DNA of 64,000 nucleotides from Erythroxylum novogranatense (taxonomy: Eukaryota > Streptophyta > Magnoliopsida > Malpighiales > Erythroxylaceae). The number at the start of each line of letters is the position of its first letter. The first letter of the stretch is position 1. The stretch is from contig CM057230.1 in the NCBI GenBank assembly GCA_029891385.1, positions 21,766,847 to 21,830,846 on the forward strand. The letters run 5' to 3'. This document shows positions 36,040 to 48,038 of this stretch, one piece after another. The notes under the pieces were generated by a model. It worked only from the letters and a program-made list of their open reading frames with translations. It was not told where the DNA came from and searched no databases. The position numbers and the translations under genes are program-made.

Positions 36040-38947
36040 CGCCACGTTAAACGTCTTGGATATCTTCATATGATCTGGAACGTCAAGAACATAAGCATTG
36101 TCATTGATCTTCTGAGTTATATTGAAAGGACCAATCTTCTTTGGATCTAGCTTTTGTTGTCCTCCTCCACGTTCCTTCCGTACACCATAACTTGATCACC
36201 AACCTTGAAGGACTGGAAAAGTCTATGCTTGTCAGCGGCAATCTTGTACTTTTCATTAGACTCCTTCAGGTTCTGCCTCACCTGTTTAAAAATATCAACA
36301 TGTTGGTTGGCCAAATTGTTAGCTGCAACACTAGGAACAACACCTGCAGGAAGTGCAATAAGGTCAACTGTCTATGCTGGAGCCTTCCTGTAAACAATAT
36401 CAAAGGGAGTCTTCTTAGTAGAGTTGTTGACAGAACTATTGTAAGCAAATTCGGCTTGAGGAAGAGCAAGATCCCAAAAAGTCTTCTTATCATTGCATAT
36501 GCAACGTAATAGATTGCCAAGCGTGCGGTTCACCACTTCTATCTGTCCATCAATTTGAGGATGTGTCATGCTACTGTAACGAAGTTCAGTCCCAAAATGC
36601 TTCCACAAAACATTCAAAAAATGAGCAAGAAATTTCACAACTCGATCAGAAGTAATTGTTTTGGGTATGCCATGCAAACGAACAATCTCCTGGAAAAACA
36701 GTTTGGCAATATGAGATGCATCACTAGTCTTCTTGCAAGGAATGAAGTGTGTCATTTTTGAAAACCTTTCAACTACCACATAAATAGAGTCAGAACCACG
36801 TTGGGTACGTGGCAAACTAAGAATAAAATCCATTGACAAGTCTTCCCAAGGATGATCGGGAATAGGCAATGGGGTGTATAGCCCTGTGTTCTGCGAATGA
36901 CCCTTCTGTGTTTGACAAACTCAACATTTTTGAACCATCTTACCTGTTTCTCTCTTCAGCTGTGACCAATAGTAACGCTCTTCCAACCCCGCAATAGTCT
37001 TATCACGACCTAGATGCCCACATTCATGAATTTCTCGAATCAACAATTCTCGCAATGAGGAACGAGGAATACATAACCTGTTTCCTTTGAAAAGAAAACC
37101 TTCATTTATCGTAAACCCATCAGTAGGTTCACGATTCTGTACTTGCTGCCATATCTCCGCGAAATCTACATCCTCAGCATAAAGATCCTTCAGATACTCA
37201 AATCCCACAACCTTTTGACTCACTGTAACCAATAAAGTTGCTCTTCTACTCAATGCATCTATGACCTTATTTGTAACACCAATTTTGTATTTGATGATAT
37301 AATTAAAAGCTCCCATATAGGCTGCCCAACGCAACTGCATCTTGTTTGCATGCTTCTGAGTTAGCAGATGAATTAATGATTTATGATCTGTATGGATAAT
37401 GAACTCTCGCCCCATAAGATAATGTTCCCACGTCTTGAAAGCTCGAAAAATTGCATAAAATTCCTGCTCATAAGTACCCCACTTCTGCCTAGCTTCATTC
37501 AACTTTTCACTAAAAAATGCAATGGGCCTGCCACATTGAGATAAAACACCTCCAATTCCAACACCACACGCATTAGAATCAACCTCAAACAGTTTATCAA
37601 AATCAAGTAAGGCAAGAATAGGAGTAGAAGTAAGCTTATCTTTAATCTCCTCAAAGTTTTTGTTGTCGGCTTCAGTCCATTTAAATTTCTGAACTCTCTC
37701 CTTCTTCAAACAATCAGTAATTGGAGCCACAATACTACTGAATTTTTGATAAACCTCCTATAAAAAGTAGCAAGTCCATGAAAACTGCGAACTTCCGTAA
37801 TAGTTTTAGGAATAGGCCAGTTTCGAATTGCTTATACTTTTTTGTCATCTACATGAATCCCTTATGAGCTAACAATATACCCAAGAAACAAAACTCTTTC
37901 TTTCATAAATGTGCACTTCTTCAGATTGATAAACAACACATTTCCTTCTAAAGCTATCATAACCTCTCGAAGGTGTTGTACGTGTTGCTTAATGCTGCGA
38001 CTAAAAATTAAGTTATCATCAAAATAAACAACCACGAATCTGCGTAAGAAAGGGCGTAGAACCTAGTTCATAAGTCGCATGAACGTGCTTGGTGCATTCG
38101 TCAACCCAAATGGCATAACCAGCTACTCATATAAGCCTTCCTTAGTTTTAAAGGTTGTCTTCCATTCATCTCCCTCCTTCATCCGAATATGATGATAGTC
38201 ACTTTTAAGATCAAACTTTGAGAAAATTGTAGAACCAGATAGCTGATCCAGCATGTCATCCAAGCGAGGAATAGGAAAACGATATTGAACAATAATTTTA
38301 TTGATGACTCTACTATCAACGCACATTCTCCAACTACTGTCTTTCTTCGGTACCAGTAACGCAGGAACTCCACAAGGACTGATGCTCTCACGGATGTGTC
38401 CCTTCTTCAACAATTCTTCAACCTGTTCTTGCAGAATTTCACTCTCCTTTGGGCTCATCTTGTAATGGGGCAGATTAGGCAATGTAGAACCTGGAATGAA
38501 ATCAATCTGATGCTGAATATCCCTTAAAGGTGGGAGTGTTGATGGCTCCTCAACTAAGGTAGGGAATTTTTCCAACAGCTCTTTGATGGGTTTTGGTAAA
38601 GATAGTGTCTTCTCCTCTGTTGGTGTCTCGTCCTCTTTAATTTTCTTTCTAAGTAGTAGAGCCACATCCTGCACACCCTTAGCAACATCCTGCCCTTCCA
38701 CTTTAGAAGGTTTCACTGAATCAGAAGGAAAAATAATGATCCTCTTCAGGTTCCAGGTGAACCTGTATGAGTTTTCCTTCCCTCTGTGTTCAGCATCGAC
38801 ATCATATTGCCAAGGACGACCTAACAAAACTCCACAAGCATCCATATCCACAACATCACAAATAACAGATTCAGTATAATGTTTACCGATTGAAATAGGA
38901 ACCCTGCAAATCCTGTTTACTTCGATCATTGGTCCTCCTTGATCCAC
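36040..38947 (-). pseudogene. gypsy pol pseudogene: protease region, RT, RNase H, integrase
   Basis: Reading from 38947 downward: a retropepsin-like end (DMDACGVLLGRPWQYDVDAE), RT with GHIRESISPCGVPALLVPKK, a YFDD active site near 38025, RNase H/connection with FEVDSNACGVGIGGVL and HTDHKSLIHLL, integrase zinc-binding motif (IHECGHLGRDKTIAGL), core with [11 protein letters not shown] and [10 protein letters not shown], and a C-terminal module ending in [11 protein letters not shown] near 36050. Stops fit single transitions: TGG to TAG after 38123, CAG to TAG near 38070, CGA to TGA near 36918 and CAG or TGG types near 36370. Otherwise the frame is well kept, so the copy is younger than the gypsy at 24.5-30.8 kb. 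Confidence 0.9.
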
Positions 38948-40254
38948 CCAACCTTGTACGGTGAAGGGTGAGGTTGAGTGGTCAACTGCAGTTTCTCCAC
39001 TAACTGTTTTGCGATTAGATTCTCAACAACTGCAACTATCTATGATCAATCTGCAAACCGCTTCTCCCACTCAACATTTTGCTTGGAATATCTTCCTCCT
39101 TTGCGTCTCTCCTTTCTGTTTTGGAGAACATAAAAATTTTTTCACAACAAAAGTCACTTCTCCATCTTCCGACCCAGCAATTGAACCTTCATCCCCATTT
39201 GCTTCTTCTTCACAGTTAACTACCTCCTCAATCACGTTAACCTGTCGTCGATTAATAGATGCTCTTTCTTCTGAACAATTATTTGACGTATGTCTCGGTT
39301 TTCTGCAACGATAACAGGTATTTCTAGTTGGTTTTTTTATAAGGATTGGTTCTTCTTTTGTCCGCTTCAGGTGCCTTTACCTTGTTGTTGTTCTTCTCTT
39401 CTATAGCATTATGATTACTTACCGAATTTACAGTCCTCAAAGATTGCCCACCATAATACCCTCGATATGTCTGACTGCCTGGCGAACCCGAATTTTGGTA
39501 ATTTAAATTTTGATTACCCTGTTATCGAGGCTGCCATTCAACTCGCTCTTCAGCCCTCTTCGCCATCTCAATAGCATCTGCTAATGTGAAAATTGCAGCA
39601 ACACCCATCATACACCGAATTTCATGATTTAACCCCCTCTGGTAATGAGCTACCTGCAGGCTTCATTTTCACAATTATCTCATCTTGCTTGTAGCCTCAA
39701 AAACTCTTCTGTATACTCATCCACCTTCCTACTTCCCTGCGTGCAATCATGATAACGGTTGTACAGTACCTGTACGTGATCACTAGGTAAGAATCTTTGT
39801 TAGATTATAAGCTTCATATCCAACCAGTTTCGAATAGGTGGATGTTGTCTGCGATATCTCTCATTCTGGACAGAAGTCCATCATGCTGCTGCACCTCCCT
39901 TAAATTTGTAAGCCACAATAGGAATCCTACGCTCGTTGATCACGGCTCTGTCGATTCGACCTTAAAGTCGATCCTTGGAAACCGGTCAAAAATAATTTAT
40001 ACCAAGGATTGCAGTATAGGATGCAACGTCGGGTCGTCTCTCTTGATCGGAACCTAATGAAATGAACCTAAGCTAGCCTATATGTCATAAAATGCAAGCA
40101 AAATTAGTAAGAAAATAGGGGGGTTTTGATTTTGAGAACACTAATGAACTAAAAAGCATGTAAAAAGTATTTTTGGATTTTTGAAAATAGAAAAAAAAAC
40201 TAAAACAAGTGATAAAATCCTCTTGAAAACGAGCTTTTGCTATCACAGTTCAAA

Positions 40255-40904
40255 ACTAAGTGTGAATGGTAAACCTTAAAGAACTCTCTTTAAGTCTAGG
40301 GTCTTGATTAATGGACTCCTGTCACTCTCGACTCCATTTGTCAAGACCTCATTAGGTGCTCTTGGGCCCTAGAACCTTAAAGGAACCTTTAAGTCCAAGG
40401 TTTTAATCAATGAACTCCATTGCTTAAAACCTTGTTAAAAGCATCTTAGTGTGTGCGGATGGGATTAGAAATCACTAAGTTTAAATGGAAAACCTTAAAG
40501 GACTCTCTTTAAGTCCAGGGTCTTGATTAATGGATTCCTGTCACTCTCGACTCCATTTCTCAAGACCCCATTGAGTGCTCTTGAGCCTCAGAACCTTAAA
40601 GGACTCTTTAAGTCTAGGATCTTGATCAATGAACTCCATTGCTCAAGATCCCGTTAAGCTCATCTCAGTGTGTGCGATGGGATTAGAAATCACTAAGTTT
40701 GAATGGTAAACCTTAAAGAACTATCTTTAAGTCCAGGATCTTGATTAATGGACTCCTGTCACTCTCGACTCCATTTTTCAAGACCCCATTGAGTGCTCTT
40801 GAGCCTCAGAACCTTAAAGGATTCTTTAAGTCCAAGGCTTTAGTCAATGAACTCCATTGCGTAAAACTTTGTTAAAAGCATCTTAGTGTATGCGGTGGAT
40901 TTGC
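40255..40904. repeat. three tandem ~218-bp units with internal half-repeats
   Basis: Units start at 40255, 40474 and 40692 (actaag). Each has two related halves of about 105 bp: one with ccttaaagaactctctttaag then gggtcttgattaatgga, the other with ccttaaagga..ctttaagtcc then ttaatcaatgaactcc. The ccttaaag/ctttaagg parts are inverted and could pair as small hairpins. Confidence 0.85.
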
Positions 40905-41650
40905 CAATGCAATGGGTCAAATAGAATCTAGTATCAACTTAATATCAAACACAACTAGGCAGATAAAAGAGAATCAACAAGATCACAAATTGACATATAT
41001 GAGACTTCATATATTTAAGCATAGAATTCTACATAAACAAATCCACAACACCTTACATTATTCAACGCTTAATTAAACTCTAATCAAGCAAATCTAACTA
41101 CAAAGCAATAAACCCCAACTCGGTTGTTCATAACAAAGTAGTTAAACGTGACAATGTAAACTACTAATCCAAACAACACATTAAATGTCCAACATTTAAC
41201 TATAATCAAGTAGTTTCACTACAAATTACAAACCCTAGAACTAGGAATTTATAAATTATAGCTAAACTATAGATTAAGCTACTCCCCTTGGGAGCTCGGT
41301 GAACTCCAGCCATCACTGCATCTTCAACAGGAAAGAAATGCCAAGCCACGCATAGCAACCGGAAGCCTCACAACTCGTAACGACTCCAAGATATCCATGG
41401 TGGCGCGACGGTAAAAATAGAAGATAAAAACTAATGCAGAAGTTGTCCCCAGGGAACCCCGAAGGGAACCCTGGGTGGTGGACGATGTTGCTTCCTCTTC
41501 TTCTCTCTCGCTCGTTGATCTCCTCTTTTCTCCCCGATCGTCGTTTGCCTAGAAGATACCCGTTCTAACCTAATTCAGCAATATTTAAAGGATTGTTCAT
41601 GGGACGGGTCAGTACAGTGAGTGATTTTTTCATTTAAAGTCCGAATACCC

Positions 41651-41850
41651 GTCTGCACGTCGCGGCGTATAAATTAATTCTCGTCGCGACGTGTGCTCTG
41701 GCTTGCTCGCCGCGACGTATGAATTAATTCTCGTCGCGACGTACGATCTGGCTTGCTCGCCGCGACGTGTTGAATTGTTGACGTCGCGACGTACGATCTG
41801 TGTTGATGCGCCGCGACGTGGGAATTACATTTCGCCGCGGATGTCGCGAC
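41651..41850. repeat. four tandem 50-bp CG-rich units
   Basis: Exact 50-bp period. Each unit carries cgccgcgacgt and the self-complementary gtcgcgac (within cgtcgcgacg). Units two and three differ at only a few positions. Very CpG-rich compared with its surroundings. Confidence 0.9.
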
Positions 41851-42485
41851 TTGCCTTAAGGACTTCATGCCGTGTTGACTCTTCTGATCCTTTTTGACTC
41901 ATTTTCTCCTACAATATAAAATAACAATTTGCAGTATCAATTGTTCTTAGAAAAATTATAATGCAATTAATGTCTGTTTGTACAATTTTACTAGCAAATT
42001 GCATAAAACCTAAGCTCACCGTAAGAGACTAATTTAAACACAAAAAATCATAAATTAAGAGTCAAAAAGTGCATTAACAATCATGAAAGTGTAGCCAATT
42101 ATATATTAAACTTGGGTTCAATCACTCGTCTTCCACATTCATGACCTCAAAGAATCTTTCAACCTCCACTAGCCAATCTAAAACAGCTTCTACATCTAAT
42201 GTACCATTAAAACTCTAAAGATTTACCTTGATTTTGTAGCCATCATTTTGATTTGCACGACCCCTGTAATTCTGAACTGCTCTAATCTGATCTGGTGGTC
42301 CTTCATAAACTGGTTGCGGATCTGCAACCCTAGGAATTGCCGCTGCAGGAGGAAGGTTAATCCTTCCTAGGTTTAACTGCTCTCCAAGCATCTGTCTTAT
42401 TTATGCTATTTGATCGGATAAGTTTGCTACGGATGTTTCTAAGGTAGTAAGTCGTTCTTCGTAATTGGCGGCCATGGAGGATAGT

Positions 42486-42496
42486 CTCTGATACCA
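42486..42496 (-). other. primer-binding site of the gypsy element
   Basis: tggtatcagag on the minus strand, two bases after the 5' LTR; complementary to the 3' end of plant initiator-Met tRNA. Confidence 0.9.
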
Positions 42497-42498
42497 AC

Positions 42499-42865
42499 TG
42501 ACGCAGAACGGAATAAGAACGTTTAGATTCCGTTCAGGAGTTTAATCAATGTTGTTTGATTGGACGAAAAGAGAAACAAGAACGACAAGCGATCTTGAAA
42601 AAACGACAAAGTCGAATTCTAGAATGAAATTTATTTTCCGAAAATTGATCATATCCCGAAAATATAAATAAGGCCTATTTATAATGGCCAAAAATCCTAA
42701 TCCAAATCCTAACAAGATTAGGAAAATAAAAGACATAAAAATAGAAATAGAAAAATAGTTTTTTTTTTGCCCCTAAATAGAATTTAAGCCTTTTTTCGCA
42801 TCCTGCCACAAACCTTGCCGCTGTCAAGGTCTTCCATGTAATCCAAAGCTAACTGGTCCGCATCA
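42499..42865 (-). repeat. 5' LTR of the gypsy element
   Basis: 367 bp matching 35595-35974; a TATA-like region (catttataatgg context, minus tataaatagg) sits in the middle. Confidence 0.93.
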
Positions 42866-43747
42866 GAAGATCAAAAGCACTGACAAAGGCACTCAAGTTG
42901 GATTCTGAACTAGCACCTTGCTTATAGTTTGCTAAGGGTTTCTCAGTTAAAGGCCATCTGTTAGTCCATAATTAAGGACGATGCCCATTCTCGGTGGTCC
43001 AGGCTAATCCATCATAAAGATTGCCCCACAATGAGCTGATTGCTCTCCAAAAAGGTGAGCCTTTTTGTACTAAAGGTAGGACTGGGTCTGGCACCCCATA
43101 TTTGACCCAGAGTGCCTTGACTTAGAACTTCTTTAGGAATTGAATTAGCTGCAATCCAGCCTTCGTTAGAAATGTTGCATTCATCACTCAAAGGTTTTGA
43201 CACCTAATCCCCCATTTTCTCTATGGTGGCAAATCTTCTCCCAAACTACCAAGCTTATTTTATGCTTATTATTACAAGAACCCCAAATGAAAAGTCTAAC
43301 GTGTTGCTCAATCTTGTCCCAAATGTAATACGACAACTTGGTCATTTGCATGGCAAAGAAAGGAAGGGTCTACAACACTGTCCTGGCCAGTGTGACATGC
43401 CCTGCTAACGAAAGGCTCGAAGCAGTCCACCTCGAGAGCTGTTTAGTCACACGGTCTAAGAGCACTGCATAAATGCGCATGGTGATATGACCATGTAAAA
43501 TTGGCATGCCCAAATGTCGATCTAAACCCTCAGTGACCTAAAAATCGAGTATGTGAGACAACATTACTTGAGTTTGTTTGTTCACATTACATGAGAAAAA
43601 AATGATAGTTTTAGAATTATTGATGCATTGCCCTGATTGAGTGCAAAATTCTGCCATCACCTATTTGACCACACGTACTTACACCATTGAGGTTTCAACC
43701 AATAGCAACATCATCCACAAAAAAACAAATAAGAGAGGGGTGGGCTA
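42866..43747 (-). pseudogene. LINE piece 2 of 3: end of reverse transcriptase
   Basis: Minus strand from 43730: FFVDD, the RT active-site region, then LPFFAMQMTKLSYYIWDKI and a HHRENGGLGVK segment (about 43390-43210), typical of the C-terminal end of plant LINE RT. It joins piece 3 across the gypsy insertion. Next to the copia insertion about 25 residues expected between the GDPLSP motif and the active site are missing, so the border suffered a small deletion. Confidence 0.8.
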
Positions 43748-43862
43748 GTAGGGAGAAAACAACACGGTTAAATCAAAAGTGTTTTCACACACTCAACCCT
43801 TACCCCTACACCCAAAAATTTACTCTTGAGCCTTACTAAGAGTTACTTTGATTTTGGGATGA
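43748..43862 (-). repeat. remnant of the copia 3' LTR
   Basis: Matches 48161-48307 (gggagaaaacaacac ... actaagagtta ... gggatgag) but lacks about 117 bp on one side and about 90 bp including the TATA motif on the other. The pol frame now reads straight into it and stops at 43820. Confidence 0.8.
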
Positions 43863-46800
43863 GTGATATCATACATTAATTCCCACTTGAAGGCGATTTC
43901 AATCATAAGGATCTTCTCAAGTGTTAACACTTCATCTTCTAGCAAGGATCGATGAAATGATAACGAACACCAATATGCTTGGTTACGGGTGGAATCTTTG
44001 GATTCTTGGCGATGAATTGCACTCTGATTTGTCACTATATAGCACATTCTTCTCCTGCATAAAACCCAACTCGACAACAAATTACGAAGCCAAATCATCT
44101 CTTTGTTAGCTTGAGTTATTGCTATATACTCTTCACTTTCAGTAGTAGATAAGGCAACAATCTTCCGAATCTGCGATATCCAACTCACAATTATTGTACC
44201 TACAAGTGAAAATGTAACCAGTGGTGCTCCTTTTCTATCAACCGCTGCATAATCTGAGTCAACATAACCGTGTACTTTTATTTCTCCTTTGCCAAAGTCA
44301 GGCATTTCTTGGTAGTGCCTCGAAGATATCTTAAAATCCACTTCTTGCTTCCCGGTGGACTTTCCGGATTTGCCATAAATCGCTAACTTGCCCCCCCTTG
44401 CATGGCCTATGTCCGGCCTTGTGCATACCATGGCATACATCAAGCTTCCAATAGCGAGGCATAAGGAATTTTCGCCATCAAGTCTCGCTCTTCATTTATG
44501 AGGTGGTGATTTTGGGATAAGCGAAATGATCGGCAAGTGGAATCTTGTTGGTTTAGCATTCGCCATGTTAAACCGTTGCAAAACACGATTAATGTATTCG
44601 CTGAGATAACTGTAATTCCCTCTCGCTTATTTCGGTGATCTGCATCCCAAGAATCTTCTTATTGGACCCGGATCTTTCATGTCAAATTCTTTTGACAATT
44701 GTTTCTTCAAATTTCGATATCATCCATATTGGAACCCACTACTAACATGTCATCGACGTAAAGTAGCAAAATGATATAACGGGTGATATCTCTTGATATA
44801 ACAACGATGGTCGACATTGCACTTCGAAGTCTTCCTATGCATAAAGTTATCAAACTTTACGCATTTGCCTTAGGGCTTGTTTCGGACCGCAAGCTTTTCT
44901 TCAACTTACACACTAAATGCTCTTTCCTTTCTCCAGAAACCCTCTGGCTGGTGCATAAATATCTCCTCGTCCAAGTCTCCATGAAGAAACGCTGTCTTCA
45001 CATCAAGCTGCTCAAGATGAAGATCTTGACTTGCAACAATACTTAACACTGTTCTTATGGTATTAAGCTTCACCACCGGAGAGAAAATATCGGTATAGTC
45101 TATTCCTTCCTTTTGCTGGAAACCTTTGACTACTAACCGAGCTTTGTATCTTTTGGAACCATCAAACTCCTCTTTGACCCGATATACCCATTTGTTGTGA
45201 AGAGCCTTCTTTCGATTTGGTAACTTTGTTAGTTCCCAAGTCTGATTGGAGATTAAAGATCTCATCTCATCTTTCATTGCAAGCTCCCACTTGTTGGCAT
45301 CTTCTGTCTGGCATGCCTCTTTGTAAGACTCAGGCTCGCCTCCGTCAGTCAACAATAGATAGTCTGAGAATCTCCTGTTTGGCACATGAGGTCGAGAAGA
45401 CCTTCTTAACTCGTGAACAGGAGAGGTGGGTTGTGGTGATTCAGTGAGCTTCTTCTTCAACAGTTTCTTCGATTGAGGATTTACTTCCATTTGTCTCATC
45501 GCAAAATTTGGCATATCATTGATATCAACAAATCTGAGGTCTCTACGAGAGGTGTTCTCCGATGCATGTCGATCTTTATACATCGACTTTTCATTAAAGA
45601 TCACATCTCTACTCCGAATGATCTTCTTGTTTTCATCATCCCAAATGTGATATCCAAACTCATCCTCACCATAGCCAATAAATGTGCATTTCTTAGATTT
45701 TGGATCAAGTTTATTTCTGCCTTGATCACTGATATGTACATATGTTGTACAACCAAATACCTTGAGGTGTGAAAGATTCACATCTTTTCCACTCCAAACC
45801 TCCTCTGGTATCTTGTACTCCAATGGAACTGATGGACCTCGGTTGATGAGATAATTTCTTTGTGTTGGCTATACTTGTAATTGCTTTGGTAAACCTGATT
45901 GCATCCGCATACTTCTAGCTCTTTCAGTTAAGGTTCGATTCATACGCTCCGCTACACCATTATGTTGTGGCGTTCCTAGCACGGTTCTCTCCATTCTAAT
46001 TCCATGCTCATAGCAGAACTTTTTGAATCTGGTGTCCTCATATTCTCCACCATTGTCAGTTCTGAGCTTCTTTATCTTGAGACCCGTCTCATTTTCAACC
46101 ATAGCCTTCCATGTTTTAAAAACATCAAATACTTCTGACTTGTGTCTCAGAAAGTAAACCCACACCTTACGGGAGTGATCATCAATGAATGTCACGAAGT
46201 AGTGCTTTCCACCAATGGATGGAGTAGTTGTTGGTCCCCAAACATCAGAATGTACGAGCTTAAGTTTCTCCTTCTTTGGCGTTCTACCACCTGTTTGAAA
46301 GCTGACTCTCTTCTGCTTTCCAAGGATGCAGTCTTCACACGTATCAAGCTCTACTGACTGTAGACCTGATAGTTTTCCATGGGAATGCATTAACTTCATT
46401 CCCTTTTCACTCATGTGGCCAAGTCTCCGGTGCCACAAGTTGGAATCTCCACTCCCTTGTGCAACTGCAATTGAACAACATGCTCCGGCTGTTAGGTAGA
46501 GAGTACCATTCTTCTTTCCTTGTGCTACAATCATTGCTCCCTTTGATACCTTCCATTCATCACTACGGAAAGTTGTGATGTAGCCTTCACTTGCTAATTG
46601 TCCCACTGAGATTAAGTTCTTTCTCAGATCAGGGATATGTCTGACATCCTTCAGCTCCCAGATGGCTCCATTCAGTTTGAGCTTAACTACACCTTTACCG
46701 ACAATCTTGCAGGGTTGATCATTACCAAGATATACACTGAGAGATTCCGAGCACATACTTCTCAAGAAGATCTTTCTCTGAAGTTGCATGAAACGATGCT

Positions 46801-47684
46801 CCGGAGTCCAATATCCATGCCTCTTGCTTGTTTTCTAAGGCACATATCAACGTGTCATCCTCACCTGAGGTGGAAACTATATTTGCCTCCTGATTGTTTG
46901 ACTCCTGCTTCTTTGAACCATTCTTGCATTGATTTCTGTAGTGCCCAAACTTTTCACAATTCCAACACTCAATATTTTTTGAGTTTTGGGAAGTAGCAGG
47001 ATTCCATGACTTGGACCTCCTGTCCTTTGATCTATCACGGTATCTAGTTTTTCCACGTCCTCTACTTCTTCCTTTTGATTCTGCGGCAAGGGCGGAGGAG
47101 GATGAGGTTTCACCTACTTCTTTTCTTCGGGTTTCCTCGTTAATAATCAGGCCACTAACATCCTTGAACTTCAACTTATTGGTTCCCATTGAGTTACTCA
47201 CCGATGTGATCAGTAGCACTCCAACTCTCGGGAGGGATGATAAAAGTATTAAGGCCTGTATTTCATCATCAAGATCAATATTCACTGTACTCAACTGATT
47301 CAAGACTTTGTTGAATTCATTGATATGATGATCTACAGAGGTGCCTTCCGCCATCTTCAAGTTGAACAAACGCCGCATCAAATGTACTTTGTTTACTGCT
47401 GATGGTTTTTCATAATACTCCGTCAATTCCTCCATAAGGGCTTTTGTGGTTTTGCCTTTAACACATTAAAGGCTATATTCGGATAAGGTCATTGGATTGC
47501 TCCAAGGGCCCGCACTGTCGAGAATAACCCATTCTTCTTCGACATGTTTTCGGCTTCTTTCTAAAAGCGGAAAGCGGTTCTTCTGATACAAATAATCCTC
47601 TATATGCATCTTCCAGTATTCGAAATCCGTGCCATCGAACTTATCGATTTTGTTGAGCATATCATCTGGCGCCATTACTCCCAC
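43820..47684 (-). pseudogene. copia gag-pol pseudogene (Tork/TNT1-like)
   Basis: From 47684 downward: gag N-terminus (KFDGTDFEYWKMHIEDYLY), gag core (KVHLMRRLFNLKMAEG), CCHC knuckle CWNCEKFGHYRNQC near 46970, protease WILDSGASFH near 46825, GAG-pre-integrase HRRLGHM near 46440, integrase with VHSDVWGP, RTDNGGEY and HNGVAERMNRT (46260-45930), RT (KWVYRVKEEFDGSKRYKARL, TAFLHGDLDEEIF), YVDDML at about 44750, and RNase H with HGYVDSDYA and TTESEEYIA (44280-44130). Breaks occur near 47466, 46780-46722, 45869-45823, 44906 and 44445, so it is non-functional. Confidence 0.9.
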
Positions 47685-48025
47685 TGACTTCTAGTTTCTT
47701 CTGAGGTAGACAACTAGTGAAGTGAACCGATTCGGTAATACCCAGGAAAGACCGTCAAACAGACTCCTTAGACAGTATTACCATTCCACGTAAAATCTCA
47801 GGAAAGGGCGGAGGGGTCACAAACGGTCCCACTTAAAACCCGGCCTCCTAGACAGAAGTTACGTGCACGGTGTATTTATCCTGGTGAGGCAAGTTTTACG
47901 TCTGGAGGATCCACTCTGTGGCAACCGCAGAGCATACTAACTCCAAGCTTCAACAAACCCAAGAAAGTTTTCGATGTAGAAGATCCACTATTGTGGCGAC
48001 TCTGAGCATACTCAATGCTCCAAGG

Positions 48026-48036
48026 CTTTGATACCA
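48026..48036 (-). other. primer-binding site of the copia element
   Basis: tggtatcaaag on the minus strand, next to the LTR end ...cctaaca; the usual initiator-Met site with one variant base. Confidence 0.85.
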
Positions 48037-48038
48037 AT

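Larger units (their letters stand above)
39937..42124. mobile_element. 2.2 kb solo LTR inside the gypsy gag
   Basis: The insert starts tgatcacgg and ends ttcaatca (TG..CA) and is flanked by ctcgt on both sides (39932-39936 and 42125-42129). It has no protein of its own. Inside are a three-unit tandem array (40255-40904) and a four-unit CG-rich minisatellite (41651-41850). No partner LTR is present, so it is a solo LTR or another non-coding TE with LTR-like ends. Confidence 0.82.
39300..42475 (-). pseudogene. gypsy gag pseudogene, split by a solo LTR
   Basis: Gag starts at ATG 42475 (MAANYEERLTTLETSVANL) and runs to about 42125 (FFEVMNVEDE). It resumes after the insert at about 39931 with VAYKFKGGAAA and YNRYHDCTQGSRKVDEYTEEF, the retrotransposon gag domain. 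A CCHC zinc knuckle (CYRCRKPRHTSNNC) follows near 39290. Stops include one in AAA*WTS (fits TGG to TGA) and others near 39720 and 42400. Confidence 0.85.
35595..42865 (-). mobile_element. complete Ty3/gypsy retrotransposon (7.3 kb) inserted in the LINE
   Basis: Two LTRs (35595-35974 and 42499-42865) bracket gag and pol on the minus strand, and gaaga is present on both sides (35590-35594 and 42866-42870). A primer-binding site complementary to initiator-Met tRNA and a polypurine tract are in the right places. The LTRs differ by roughly twenty substitutions, nearly all transitions, plus a short indel, judged by eye. Gag is interrupted by a solo LTR and pol by stop codons. Domain order RT, RNase H, integrase is that of gypsy; details suggest a chromovirus-type lineage, but a chromodomain was not confirmed. 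Confidence 0.93.

Noticed and set aside
40255..40904. CRISPR-like spaced repeats
   Set aside because: Units are long head-to-tail repeats without unique spacers, inside a plant LTR.
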